Source of the DNA: Castellaniella sp. MT123 | GTDB taxonomy: Bacteria; Pseudomonadota; Gammaproteobacteria; Burkholderiales; Burkholderiaceae_B | Length of the DNA stretch: 64,000 nt | Direction of reading: 5' to 3' | Assembly (NCBI RefSeq): GCF_039614765.1 | Contig: NZ_CP154879.1 | Location: 2,232,001 to 2,296,000, forward strand | In this document: piece after piece, positions 54,778 through 63,986 of the stretch | Position numbering within the stretch: position 1 is the first letter of the stretch | Layout of the letters: each line of letters starts with the position of its first letter | Made by a program: the position numbers and the translations under genes | Notes under the pieces: model-generated | Told to the model about the DNA's origin: nothing | The model's input: the letters and a program-made list of their open reading frames with translations, nothing else | The model's database searches: none

Positions 54778-55587
54778 ATGACCACCCCCGTCATTCCCGC
54801 CACCCCCCTGCCACTGATTTTCGGACCTTTCGATCCCAGCGGCGCCAGTAACCTGCCAATCGACGCGGTCATCTGCGCCCGCCTGGGCGCGCATGCCGGG
54901 TCCGTCGTCACCGCCATCCACGTGCAAGACACCGCCAGGACGGAAACCATTCAGCGCCTGTCGCCCGATCTGATCGACGACCAGGCTCGCTGCCTGCTGG
55001 AAGACATGGCGATCGGCGCCCTGAAAATCGGCCCGCAGTACGACCCGGAAACCATTGCCATTCTGGCGCAGATCGCAGCCGACTACAGCGAACTACCCCT
55101 GGTGCTGCAGCTGGGAACCCCGCCAACCGTCCCCGATCTCGACGATCTCGACCCCGAAGACACGCTTGGCGCTCTGCTCGACCTCCTGCTGCCTCAGGCA
55201 CGGGTGGCCGTCGTGGATGCGGGCCTGCCCGAGCACTGGGCGGGCCTCGGGCTGCTGTCCGCATCCGGAGCCGACAACCCCATCGAGGCTCTGCATGAAC
55301 TTGGCGTGCCACATGTCCTGTGCACCAATTCGGCCCTGAGCCCGGACCTGAACGGCCTGACGCTGCACACGCGGGGGCAGGCCAGCCAGCGCTGGCCCTG
55401 GCCGGCACCGACCGTGCGCGTCAGCGACAGCGAGAGCCTGCTGGCGACGATCCTGACCTGCCTGCTGTGCCAGGGACAAAGCCCCGAGGCCGCGACCCAG
55501 CAGGCGGTAACGACCGCCACCGCCATGCTCGAGCGACATTTCCACCCCGGCATGGGGCAACGTCTGCTGCTGCACACCTCGACATGA
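54778..55587 (+). CDS. Degenerate ThiD-like (hydroxymethylpyrimidine kinase fold) protein
   Basis: 269 residues with the overall course of ThiD: LIFGPFDPSGASNLPIDAVICARLGAHAGSVVTAIHVQDT aligns with its N-terminus, and MAIGALKIGPQY with the DAVKIGM region. The active-site loop near the C-terminus, normally GTGC, reads SDSES here, and the substrate loop GSDSSGGAG is GPFDPSGAS. Catalysis is therefore doubtful. It is joined to thiE by a four-base overlap, so a role tied to thiamine, perhaps regulatory or structural, is an inference. It is divergent from the rubredoxin gene. Confidence 0.8.
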   Translation: MTTPVIPATPLPLIFGPFDPSGASNLPIDAVICARLGAHAGSVVTAIHVQDTARTETIQRLSPDLIDDQARCLLEDMAIGALKIGPQYDPETIAILAQIAADYSELPLVLQLGTPPTVPDLDDLDPEDTLGALLDLLLPQARVAVVDAGLPEHWAGLGLLSASGADNPIEALHELGVPHVLCTNSALSPDLNGLTLHTRGQASQRWPWPAPTVRVSDSESLLATILTCLLCQGQSPEAATQQAVTTATAMLERHFHPGMGQRLLLHTST

Positions 55588-56225
55588 CGACATTGCGCTT
55601 TCCCCGAGGCCTGTACGGGGTGACCCCCGATTGGGCCGATGCCGACCGGCTGCTGGCGGCCATCGAACAGGCACACGCCGGTGGCATGCAGGTCCTGCAA
55701 TGGCGCCGCAAACACGGTTCACCGGACGAACGCCGGGCCCAGGCCCTGGCGGTGCGGGACCTGTGTGGGCGCCTGTCCCTGCCGCTGATCATCAATGACG
55801 ACTGGCGGCTGGCTGCGGAACTGGGCGCCGACGGCGTCCACCTGGGCAGGGACGATGCGCCCGTCGCCCAGGTCAGACAGGCGCTGGGGCCGGATGCGCT
55901 GATCGGCTGCTCCTGCTACGACCAGCCGGCGCTGGCCGAACGGCACCTGAGGAACGACGTGGACTACATCGCTTTCGGGGCAATGTTCCCGTCGCGCATC
56001 AAGCCCGACGCCGTGCGTGCCACGCTGGATCATATCCGCGCGGGCCGGCGGCTGGCCGATGGGCACACACCCCGTCCCGCCGTGGTCGCCATCGGCGGCA
56101 TCGGCCCCGACAACGCCGCCCCCGTCATCCAGGCGGGCGCCGACAGCATTGCCGTCATCAGCGCACTCTTCGACGCCCCTGACATCCAGGACGCCGCGTT
56201 GCGCTGCAGCACCCTGTTTTCCTGA
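55584..56225 (+). CDS. thiE: Thiamine-phosphate synthase
   Basis: 213 residues of TIM-barrel ThiE. GLYGVTPDWADADRLL opens the fold. QWRRKHGS supplies the substrate-binding arginine/lysine, INDDWRLAAELGADGVHLGRDD holds the magnesium-binding acids, and AIGGIGPDNAAPVIQAGADSIAVISALF forms the phosphate-binding end. It couples HMP-pyrophosphate with HET-phosphate to give thiamine phosphate. It overlaps the ThiD-like gene and precedes hemL by 21 nt. Confidence 0.94.
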   Translation: MTTLRFPRGLYGVTPDWADADRLLAAIEQAHAGGMQVLQWRRKHGSPDERRAQALAVRDLCGRLSLPLIINDDWRLAAELGADGVHLGRDDAPVAQVRQALGPDALIGCSCYDQPALAERHLRNDVDYIAFGAMFPSRIKPDAVRATLDHIRAGRRLADGHTPRPAVVAIGGIGPDNAAPVIQAGADSIAVISALFDAPDIQDAALRCSTLFS

Positions 56226-56246
56226 ACCCTCGATCCAGATCTTGCC

Positions 56247-57524
56247 ATGACCCGTAACACAGAACTCTTTGAACGCGCCTGCCGCGCCATCCCCGGTGGG
56301 GTGAACTCCCCGGTCCGGGCCTTCCGTTCCGTGGGCGGCACTCCCCCCTTCATCCAGCGCGCCCAGGGCCCCTACCTGTGGGACGCCGAAGGCACCCGCT
56401 ACGTCGACTATGTCGGCTCTTGGGGGCCCGCCATCCTGGGCCACGCCGACCCCGAGGTCGTGCAGGCCGTGCAGGCCGCAGCCGAAGGCGGCCTCTCGTT
56501 TGGCGCCCCCACCGAAGCGGAAATCGACATGGCCGAAGCCATCATCGCCCGCATCCCTTCGATCGAGCAGGTGCGACTGGTCAGCTCGGGCACCGAGGCC
56601 ACCATGTCCGCGATCCGGCTGGCGCGCGGCTACACGGGGCGCACCAAGATCATCAAGTTCGAAGGCTGCTACCACGGCCATTCCGACAGCCTGCTGGTCA
56701 AGGCCGGATCCGGCATGCTGACCTTCGGCAACCCGTCCTCGGCCGGTGTGCCGCCCGAGTTCGTGCAGCACACCGTCGTGCTGGACTACAACAACCTGGA
56801 TGCGGTGAAAGCCGCCTTCGCTCAGTACCCGGATGACATCGCCTGCATCATCGTCGAGCCGATCGCCGGCAATATGAACATGGTGCGTCCCGCGCCCGGA
56901 TTCCTGGAAGGTCTACGCGCACTGTGCAGCCGCCACGGCGCCCTGCTGATCTTCGACGAGGTCATGACCGGCCTGCGCGTCGGGCCGCAAGGCATGCAGG
57001 GCCTGTGCGGCGTCACACCCGACCTGACCACACTGGCCAAAATCATCGGCGGCGGCATGCCGGTGGGCGCCTTTGGCGGCCGGGCCGACGTCATGGCCGA
57101 GATCGCCCCACTGGGCGCCGTCTACCAGGCGGGCACCCTGTCGGGCAACCCGGTGGCCGTCGCCGCCGGTCTGGTCACGCTGCGGCGCCTGGAGCAGCCC
57201 GGCTTTTACGACACCCTGCACGCACAGACCGGCAAGGTGATCCAGGGTCTGACCGCATGCGCCCGTCGCCACGGCGTCCCCTTCAGCGGCGACTGGCAGG
57301 GCGGCCTGTTCGGGATCTATTTCCGCGACACGCCGCCCACCAGCCTGGCCGAGGTCTCCGCCTGCGACCTGGAGACGTTCAAGCGCTTCTTCCACGGCAT
57401 GCTGGATGCCGGTGTGCATTTCGCGCCTTCGGCATTCGAGGCCGGATTCGTGTCGATCACGCACGACGACACGGTGATCCAGGCGACACTGGATGCGGCG
57501 GACCGTGTTTTTGCCAATTTGTAA
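56247..57524 (+). CDS. hemL: Glutamate-1-semialdehyde 2,1-aminomutase
   Basis: 425 residues of class III aminotransferase fold. [15 protein letters not shown] is the family start and the PLP lysine is in [33 protein letters not shown] is also specific for HemL. It makes 5-aminolevulinate, the haem precursor, from the product of glutamyl-tRNA reductase. It lies directly after thiE and probably shares its transcript. Confidence 0.98.
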   Translation: MTRNTELFERACRAIPGGVNSPVRAFRSVGGTPPFIQRAQGPYLWDAEGTRYVDYVGSWGPAILGHADPEVVQAVQAAAEGGLSFGAPTEAEIDMAEAIIARIPSIEQVRLVSSGTEATMSAIRLARGYTGRTKIIKFEGCYHGHSDSLLVKAGSGMLTFGNPSSAGVPPEFVQHTVVLDYNNLDAVKAAFAQYPDDIACIIVEPIAGNMNMVRPAPGFLEGLRALCSRHGALLIFDEVMTGLRVGPQGMQGLCGVTPDLTTLAKIIGGGMPVGAFGGRADVMAEIAPLGAVYQAGTLSGNPVAVAAGLVTLRRLEQPGFYDTLHAQTGKVIQGLTACARRHGVPFSGDWQGGLFGIYFRDTPPTSLAEVSACDLETFKRFFHGMLDAGVHFAPSAFEAGFVSITHDDTVIQATLDAADRVFANL

Positions 57525-57691
57525 GCGCAGCCGGAACAGGCCTCGACCCCGGACCCGGGCGAGGCCCGACAAAAAATTGGTATGAACTTCAAATTTCTTG
57601 ACCCAGAGCAAAGACACGCCCGGAGCCCACTCCTACACTAGGTCATCGTCCACTTTTATTGATGGCCGCCCCGGCGGCCCGAAGGCGCGCC

Positions 57692-58222
57692 ATGACCGAC
57701 TACACCCACTATGCCGCCACACAGCATCCCGCCGTCACACCGGATTTCCCCGACCTGGAAACCCGCACGACCGGCCAGGAACCGGAAGACACCCGTCTGT
57801 GGCTGCGCATGCTCAGCTGCTGCACCCTGATCGAAAACGAATTGCGCAGCCGCCTGCGCAGCGAATTCCAGACCACCCTGCCGCGCTACGACCTGATGTC
57901 TCAGCTCACCCATGCCCCAAAGGGCCTCAAAATGAGCGAACTGTCCCGCCTGATGATGGTGACCAACGGCAACATCACCGGCATCACCGACCAGCTGGAA
58001 AAAGACGGCCTGGTCGAACGTCTGAAAGACGACAGCGACCGGCGCAGTTCCCTGATCCGCCTGACGATGAAGGGCCGGCGCTACCACCGCCGCATGCAGC
58101 GCGCCCACGAATCCTGGATCCAGTCGCTGTTGGGTGGCCTGGCACCCAACGCGCGCAGCGCGCTCTATAACCTGCTGGGCGACCTGAAGCAATCCACCTA
58201 CGCGCGCCTGCCGGCGGTCTGA
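57692..58222 (+). CDS. MarR-family transcriptional regulator
   Basis: 176 residues with a MarR winged helix: [67 protein letters not shown]. The DxRSxxI wing sequence is intact. Helical dimerisation segments flank it. Related proteins often control aromatic acid catabolism or stress genes; no such genes are next to it. GAAGG precedes the chosen ATG. It is monocistronic with its own terminator. Confidence 0.93.
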   Translation: MTDYTHYAATQHPAVTPDFPDLETRTTGQEPEDTRLWLRMLSCCTLIENELRSRLRSEFQTTLPRYDLMSQLTHAPKGLKMSELSRLMMVTNGNITGITDQLEKDGLVERLKDDSDRRSSLIRLTMKGRRYHRRMQRAHESWIQSLLGGLAPNARSALYNLLGDLKQSTYARLPAV

Positions 58223-58241
58223 TCACCAGAGTTGCGTCCGC

Positions 58242-58278
58242 ACAGCCCCTATTCGGCATAGAATGGGGGCTTCGTTTT
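58242..58278 (+). terminator. Rho-independent terminator of the marR-type gene
   Basis: An 11-bp stem with one G-T pair (58242-58252 with 58259-58269), a 6-nt loop and six T at 58273-58278, 20 nt past the stop. Confidence 0.9.
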
Positions 58279-58362
58279 TTCTGGTCGGCCATTGGCGAGT
58301 CGGCATTGCGTCCTCGCAGCGGAAACCGCCATAGCCGCCGTTTTCCTTCACCGAACATCGCC

Positions 58363-59589
58363 ATGGCCATCAATCTGCACATTCCGGCGCGCGACGCCAT
58401 CCACCCGGTTCCCGGCATCCGCATCGGCACCGCCGAAGCCGGCATCCGCAAGGCCGACCGGCGCGACCTGACGGTGCTGCTGCTCGACGAGGGCACGTCG
58501 GTGGCCGGCGTATTCACCCGCAACCGCTTTCGCGCCGCGCCGGTCCAGGTCTGCGAAGCCCATCTGGCCACCGGACCAGGCATCCGCGCGCTGGTAATCA
58601 ACACGGGCAACGCCAATGCGGGCACGGGCGCACCCGGCCTGCAGGCGGCCAACGACACCTGCGCGGCCCTGGCCGGCCAGTTGGGTGTGCAGGCGTCACA
58701 GATTCTGCCGTTTTCGACCGGCGTCATCCTGGAACCCCTGCCGGTGGACCGCCTGATCGCGGGGCTTCCGGCGGCGATCCGCGACGCCGCACCCGACCAC
58801 TGGTTCGAGGCCGCGCACAGCATCATGACGACCGACACGCAGCCGAAGATCCATTCTCGGCGCCTGGATCTGGGCGGCGCCACTGTCACGATCACCGGCA
58901 TCAGCAAGGGCGCCGGCATGATCCGGCCCAACATGGCGACCATGCTGGGCTTCCTGGGCACGGACGCCGGCCTGGCCCCCTCGCTGCTGCAGGCCCTGAC
59001 ACGGCGGATCGCGGATCAGTCCTTCAACCGCATCACAGTGGACGGCGACACCTCGACCAACGATTCCTTCATCATCATGGCGACGGGCGCAAGCGGCGTG
59101 CGGATCGAATCCGAACAGGATCCACGCTTCGCCCCGCTGGCACAGGCGCTGACCGATGCCGCCCGCGATCTGGCGCAAAAGATTGTGCGCGATGCCGAAG
59201 GCGCCACGAAATTCATGACGATTCGCGTCGAACAGGCGGCCAGCACCGAGGAAGCCCTGAAGGTCGCCTACGCCATCGCCCATTCGCCGCTGGTCAAGAC
59301 CGCCTTTTACGCGTCCGACCCCAACCTGGGCCGCATCCTGGCAGCCATCGGCTATGCCGGTATCGACGATCTGGACGTATCCCGGCTGACCCTGTGGTTG
59401 GGCGACGTGCAGGTCGCCACGAACGGCGGGCGCGACCCGCACTACCGCGAAGAAGACGGCCAGCGCGTCATGGCCGAATCCGAGATCCTGGTCCGCGTGG
59501 CCCTGGGGCGCGGCAATGTCGCCGACACGGTATACACCTGCGATTTCTCGCTCGAGTACGTCCGCATCAACGCGGACTATCGCTCCTGA
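58363..59589 (+). CDS. argJ: Bifunctional ornithine acetyltransferase / N-acetylglutamate synthase
   Basis: 408 residues. ArgJ cleaves itself before a threonine nucleophile; here the site is Ala192-Thr193 in [29 protein letters not shown] and GISKGAGMI are other signatures. It recycles the acetyl group from N-acetylornithine to glutamate, so the pathway is the cyclic form, in keeping with argC in this window. The start ATG was chosen by homology; the longest frame begins 19 codons earlier. Confidence 0.96.
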   Translation: MAINLHIPARDAIHPVPGIRIGTAEAGIRKADRRDLTVLLLDEGTSVAGVFTRNRFRAAPVQVCEAHLATGPGIRALVINTGNANAGTGAPGLQAANDTCAALAGQLGVQASQILPFSTGVILEPLPVDRLIAGLPAAIRDAAPDHWFEAAHSIMTTDTQPKIHSRRLDLGGATVTITGISKGAGMIRPNMATMLGFLGTDAGLAPSLLQALTRRIADQSFNRITVDGDTSTNDSFIIMATGASGVRIESEQDPRFAPLAQALTDAARDLAQKIVRDAEGATKFMTIRVEQAASTEEALKVAYAIAHSPLVKTAFYASDPNLGRILAAIGYAGIDDLDVSRLTLWLGDVQVATNGGRDPHYREEDGQRVMAESEILVRVALGRGNVADTVYTCDFSLEYVRINADYRS

Positions 59590-59622
59590 TATAGGTATTT
59601 ACCCTTAATTAGAGGGTTTTAT

Positions 59623-59652
59623 CAGGGATTTCCCTACAAAGGGAAATCCCTG
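59623..59652. promoter_or_regulatory. Perfect 13-bp inverted repeat in the cstA promoter region
   Basis: CAGGGATTTCCCT (59623-59635) and its exact complement (59640-59652) flank a 4-nt spacer. A good -10 hexamer TATACT lies at 59657-59662. The position that would be the -35 box falls inside the repeat and is a poor match, so a bound activator is plausible. Further inverted repeats, GGTATTTACC and ACCCT-N7-AGGGT, lie just upstream (59594-59617). It could alternatively end the argJ transcript, though no T-run follows. Confidence 0.6.
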
Positions 59653-59742
59653 GGTCTATACTCGCACGATTCGCCATTGGACCGCACATTCCGCTCAGTG
59701 GCGTGCAGTCAAGCAATATCCTCCCTCTGGTTAGAATCTCCG

Positions 59743-61992
59743 ATGACTACATTCTCCTCGGCAGCGGCGCATCCGTTGCCTCCCGCGGCCCTGAGCGCCG
59801 AACAAGAAGCCCGTGACGACCGCTGGACACCCCGAAAAATCGCCATATGGGCCATCATCGCGTTGATCGGCGCAGTCGCCTGGTCCGTCCTGGCCATTTC
59901 GCGTGGCGAGACCATCAATGCCATCTGGTTCGTCCTGGCTGGGGTGTGCACCTATCTGGTGGGCTATCGCTTTTACTCGAAGATGATCGAGCGGCGCGTG
60001 GCGTTGCCCGACGATCACCGCGCCACCCCGGCCGAATACAACTCCAACGGCCGCGACTTCGTCCCGACGGACCGCGTCGTGCTGTTCGGGCATCACTTCG
60101 CCGCGATCGCGGGCGCTGGCCCGCTGGTGGGACCGGTGCTGGCCGCCCAGATGGGCTATCTGCCCGGCACCATCTGGATCATCGTGGGCGCCGTTCTGGC
60201 GGGATGCGTGCAGGATTACCTGGTGATGTTCTTCTCGATGCGGCGGGGCGGCCGCTCGTTGGGCCAGATGGCCCGCGAGGAACTCGGCGTCGTCGGCGGC
60301 ACAGCCGCGCTGATCGCCACGCTGGCCATCATGATCATCATCGTTGCCATCCTGGCACTGGTCGTGGTCAACGCCCTGGGCGAATCCCCCTGGGGCGTGT
60401 ATTCGGTGTCGCTGACCATTCCCATCGCCCTGTTCATGGGCTGCTATCTGCGCTACATCCGGCCCGGCAAGGTGCTGGAGGTCTCGCTCATCGGCCTGGC
60501 GCTGCTGATGTTCGCCATCATCTCCGGCCGCTGGGTGGCGGAATCGGCCTGGGGCAGCTCGCTGTTCCACCTCGATCGCCTGACCCTGGCCTGGGCCATC
60601 ATCGCGTACGGTTTCATCGCGGCGATCCTGCCGGTGTGGCTGCTGCTGGCACCTCGCGACTACCTGTCGACGTTCATGAAAATCGGCGTGATCGGCCTGC
60701 TGGCCATCGCCATCCTGGTCGTGCGCCCGGAAATCACCGTGCCCGCGTTCTCCGAATTTGCCAGCCGCGCGGACGGCCCGGTGGTCGCCGGTTCGCTGTT
60801 CCCGTTCCTGTTCGTCACCATCGCCTGCGGCGCGCTGTCCGGTTTCCATGCGCTGATTTCCTCGGGCACCACCCCGAAGCTGGTGGAAAAGGAAAAGCAG
60901 ACCCGTTTCCTGGGATACGGCGGCATGCTGATGGAATCGTTGGTGGCCCTCATGGCGATGGTCGCCGCCATCTCGATCGACCGCGGCATCTACTTTGCCA
61001 TGAACACATCGATAGCGGCCACGGGCGGCACGGTGGACACCGCGGTGACCTTCGTCAACAGCCTTGGGCTGGCGGGGGTGAACCTGACCCCGGACATGCT
61101 CACCGAACTGGCCCACAATGTGGGTGAAACCAGCATCATCTCGCGCACCGGCGGCGCTCCTACCCTGTCGGTGGGCATTGCCCACATCATGCATCAGTGG
61201 TTCGGCGGCACCGCCATGATGGGCTTCTGGTATCACTTCGCCATCATGTTCGAGGCCCTGTTCATCCTGACCGCCGTGGATGCGGGCACGCGGGTCGCGC
61301 GCTTCATGCTGCAAGACACGATCGGCAATTTCTTCCCCAAGTTCAAGGACATGTCCTGGCGTCCCGGGGCCTGGCTGTGCACCGCGATCATGGTGGCGGG
61401 CTGGGGCTACATCCTGATCCTGGGCGTCACCGACCCGCTGGGAGGCATCAACACTTTCTTCCCGCTATTCGGCATTGCGAATCAGCTGCTGGCCGCCATC
61501 GCGCTGGCCGTGGTGATGGCCATCGTCGCCAAGCGCGGCAACTTCCGCTACCTGTGGGTCGTGGCCGGGCCGCTGGTCTTCATCGCCATCATCACGATCT
61601 GGGCATCCTGGGAAAAGATCTTCTCGAAGATCCCCGCCGTCAGCTACTGGGCGCAGCACGAAGCCTTCAAGAACGCGCTGGCCTCGGGCAAGACCAGCTT
61701 TGGCACGGCCAAGACGGTCGAAGCCATGCGGGCGGTCGTGCACAACACGTTCGTGCAAGGCTCGCTGTCAGTGGTCTTCGTGGTGCTGGCAATCATCGTC
61801 ATGGCGACGGCCATTCAGACGGCGTGGCGAGCGTACCAGCGCACGCACCAGGCTGGCGATACCGAGGATCCCCGCGTCGAGTCGCGTCTGTTTGCGCCGG
61901 CCGGTCTGGTTCCGACATCGTCCGAGAAGGTGCTGGCCGCCCAATGGGCGAGCGTGCCGGCGACCGCATCCCCGGCCATGATGGGACACTGA
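59743..61992 (+). CDS. cstA: Carbon starvation protein A family transporter (CstA/BtsT)
   Basis: A 749-residue membrane protein with many helices. Family blocks are GHHFAAIAGAGPLVGPVLAAQMGYLPG, QDYLVMFFSMRRGGRSLG, GFHALISSGTTPKLVEKE and DAGTRVARFMLQDTIGNF. Characterised members import pyruvate or peptides when nutrients are scarce. The N-terminus carries an extra ~35 hydrophilic residues. It is followed after one base by the ybdD-type gene, as in E. coli. The upstream region has strong inverted repeats. Confidence 0.94.
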   Translation: MTTFSSAAAHPLPPAALSAEQEARDDRWTPRKIAIWAIIALIGAVAWSVLAISRGETINAIWFVLAGVCTYLVGYRFYSKMIERRVALPDDHRATPAEYNSNGRDFVPTDRVVLFGHHFAAIAGAGPLVGPVLAAQMGYLPGTIWIIVGAVLAGCVQDYLVMFFSMRRGGRSLGQMAREELGVVGGTAALIATLAIMIIIVAILALVVVNALGESPWGVYSVSLTIPIALFMGCYLRYIRPGKVLEVSLIGLALLMFAIISGRWVAESAWGSSLFHLDRLTLAWAIIAYGFIAAILPVWLLLAPRDYLSTFMKIGVIGLLAIAILVVRPEITVPAFSEFASRADGPVVAGSLFPFLFVTIACGALSGFHALISSGTTPKLVEKEKQTRFLGYGGMLMESLVALMAMVAAISIDRGIYFAMNTSIAATGGTVDTAVTFVNSLGLAGVNLTPDMLTELAHNVGETSIISRTGGAPTLSVGIAHIMHQWFGGTAMMGFWYHFAIMFEALFILTAVDAGTRVARFMLQDTIGNFFPKFKDMSWRPGAWLCTAIMVAGWGYILILGVTDPLGGINTFFPLFGIANQLLAAIALAVVMAIVAKRGNFRYLWVVAGPLVFIAIITIWASWEKIFSKIPAVSYWAQHEAFKNALASGKTSFGTAKTVEAMRAVVHNTFVQGSLSVVFVVLAIIVMATAIQTAWRAYQRTHQAGDTEDPRVESRLFAPAGLVPTSSEKVLAAQWASVPATASPAMMGH

Positions 61993-61993
61993 C

Positions 61994-62200
61994 ATGCTCG
62001 ATGGCGCCCTCCCTGTGCAGCGTCGCCGTCTAAGCGGATTAGGCCAGTTTTTCAAGGGCATCCTGCGCGCCGATGCGTACCAGAAGTATCTGGAACACAT
62101 GGCGCGCACACACCCAGACCAGGCGCCCGTGTCGGAACGTCAGTTCTGGCGCGAGCGCTACGACTGGGAAGACCGCAATCCGCAAGGGCGCTGCTGTTAG
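61994..62200 (+). CDS. YbdD/YjiX family small protein (DUF466)
   Basis: A 68-residue protein with the DUF466 core: FFKGILRADAYQKYLEHMARTHPDQAPVSERQFWRERYD. It lies immediately after cstA, its constant partner in proteobacteria. It is presumed to assist or regulate the transporter; no biochemical activity is known. It ends in RCC. Confidence 0.92.
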   Translation: MLDGALPVQRRRLSGLGQFFKGILRADAYQKYLEHMARTHPDQAPVSERQFWRERYDWEDRNPQGRCC

Positions 62201-62253
62201 GCCGAGGCCTGGCGCAACGCCGCCACCACGGCCAACGGGAACGGACATACCCA

Positions 62254-62291
62254 CCACGGGCCAGCAGACTTTACCATCGGCTGGCCCGTGG
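62254..62291. other. 12-bp inverted repeat between the two transporter modules
   Basis: CCACGGGCCAGC (62254-62265) pairs exactly with 62280-62291 around a 14-nt loop. It lies 54 nt after the DUF466 stop. No T-run follows. It may end or separate the cstA transcript from the symporter genes. Confidence 0.5.
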
Positions 62292-62331
62292 AACTGCTAG
62301 GATAAAGGCCCCTTTCTTTCACCCACCTGCT

Positions 62332-62517
62332 ATGGCCAGATCACTCAGTCTTGCTTGCGTCTGGATCCTGGCGATCCTGTGTTATGCCGTGCCCTACTGG
62401 GTACTGGACGATCTCAACACCTGGTACGGCAGCTTTCTGTTCTGGACAGTGACAGGGGTGCTGGTGATCGTGTGCAACGTGATCGCCACCCGCGACTTCA
62501 AGGAGCAAGACCGATGA
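62332..62517 (+). CDS. YhdT-like small membrane protein (DUF997)
   Basis: A 61-residue protein with two membrane helices (LSLACVWILAILCYAVPYWVL and GSFLFWTVTGVLVIVCNVIA) and a charged end. It overlaps the next gene by four bases (ATGA). This is the arrangement of yhdT with panF in E. coli; its role is unknown. Confidence 0.85.
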   Translation: MARSLSLACVWILAILCYAVPYWVLDDLNTWYGSFLFWTVTGVLVIVCNVIATRDFKEQDR

Positions 62518-63986
62518 GCACGACGGCCATCTGGATCGGGGCGCTCATCTACCTCATTGTCTCGGTGGGCGTGGCCTGGATGTCGCGCGACGAATCCACC
62601 AATGGCCGCTCGGTGAGCATGTCGGGCTATTTTCTGGGGGCACGACGCTTCGGCGGCTTCGTCTCGGCGCTCAGCTACAGCGCCACCACGTATAGCGCCT
62701 TCATGATGGTGGGGCTGGCGGGCCTCACCTACACCGCAGGGGTGGGCGCCTTTGGCTTCGAGATCGTTTATTTCGTCGGGGTGTCGCTGGTGGCCATCTT
62801 TGGCCCTCGCTTCTGGCGGGTGGGCAAGGCCTACGATTTCATCACCCCCAGCGAGATGCTGGGGCACCGCTACCAAAGCAAATCGGTGGCTGTTTCCACC
62901 GCACTCACCAACTGTCTGTTCCTCATTCCCTATGCGGCCGTGCAGCTGGCTGGCGTGGGTTATCTGCTGGTGGGCATGAGCGACGGCGCCATCAGCTTTA
63001 CCACGGGCACTGTCTTTGCCACGATCGTCGCGCTGGTGTTCTCTTACATCGCCGGCATGCGCTCGGTGATGTGGACAGACGCGCTGCAGGCCGCCTTCAT
63101 GCTGGTATCCGCGTTTGCCGTCGCCCTGCTGGTGGTACATCATCTGGGGGGCTTGTCTTCCATGTTCGGGCAGCTGGCCGAGGTCAAAGGCCAGGTGCTC
63201 ACGGTGCCTGGACCGGGCTTTTTCTCCTTTGCCACCTTCCTGGGCCTGACGCTACCCTGGTTTTTCTTCAGCCTGTCCAATCCGCAAGTCAGCCAGCGCT
63301 TGTTCATGCCCAAGTCTTTGCCGGCCATGCGCCTGATGCTGCTTGGCTTTCTGTGCTTTGGGCTGGTGTACACGCTGGTCGCGGTGACCTGGGGGTTTGG
63401 GGCGTTGCTCGCGCTGCCTGGCCTGCCCAAGGCCGATCTGGCCACTCCCCGATTGCTGGCCTCGGGCATTGTCCCCCCGCTGCTGGCCGAAGTGGTCATG
63501 ATCGGTATTCTGGCGGCGGCCATCTCCACTATCGACTCGATCATGTTGACGCTGTCGTCCATGCTGTCGCGTGACGTCTACGCACACGCCTCGGGTCACC
63601 AGGACGATCGGCGCCAAGTCCGCTTTGGCAAGTGGGTGCTGGCCATCATCGCCGTGCTGGCACTGGCCTTCGCCGAGCTGCAGCTGAACCTGATTGCCGT
63701 GCTGTCAGTAGCCGCCTCCACCGGGTTGGCGGTCACCGTACCCGCCATCATCGGCGCCTTCTACTGGCGCCGGGGCACGGCAGCCGGGGCGCTGGCCAGC
63801 ATTGTGGGCGGCAGCGCCGTCGTGCTGCTGATGTTCGCCACCGGCATCCAGCCCCTGGGGCTATCGGCCGGGGTGTGGGTACTGCCCGTCTCGGTCGTGC
63901 TCTTTGTGGCGGTCAGCCTGTGCACGAGGGCGCCCACCAAGACAGCCGATGAGTTCATTGCTCACTCGCACTGGCGGAAGGCCTGA
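62514..63986 (+). CDS. Sodium:solute symporter family protein (PanF-like)
   Basis: A 490-residue SSS-family transporter with about 13 helices. YSATTYSAFMMVGLAGLTYTAGVGAFGFEI and RSVMWTDALQAAFML are typical, and AAAISTIDSIMLTLSSMLSRDVY is the conserved sodium-site region. The DUF997 partner upstream points to the pantothenate or a carboxylate subgroup; the substrate is not established. AAGGAG precedes the ATG inside the partner gene. The full stop is present 14 nt before the window end. Confidence 0.92.
   Translation: MSTTAIWIGALIYLIVSVGVAWMSRDESTNGRSVSMSGYFLGARRFGGFVSALSYSATTYSAFMMVGLAGLTYTAGVGAFGFEIVYFVGVSLVAIFGPRFWRVGKAYDFITPSEMLGHRYQSKSVAVSTALTNCLFLIPYAAVQLAGVGYLLVGMSDGAISFTTGTVFATIVALVFSYIAGMRSVMWTDALQAAFMLVSAFAVALLVVHHLGGLSSMFGQLAEVKGQVLTVPGPGFFSFATFLGLTLPWFFFSLSNPQVSQRLFMPKSLPAMRLMLLGFLCFGLVYTLVAVTWGFGALLALPGLPKADLATPRLLASGIVPPLLAEVVMIGILAAAISTIDSIMLTLSSMLSRDVYAHASGHQDDRRQVRFGKWVLAIIAVLALAFAELQLNLIAVLSVAASTGLAVTVPAIIGAFYWRRGTAAGALASIVGGSAVVLLMFATGIQPLGLSAGVWVLPVSVVLFVAVSLCTRAPTKTADEFIAHSHWRKA

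Noticed and set aside
59731-61314. 527-codon minus-strand frame rich in His, Gln, Asp and Arg opposite cstA
   Set aside because: Composition is that expected from the complement of a hydrophobic membrane protein gene.
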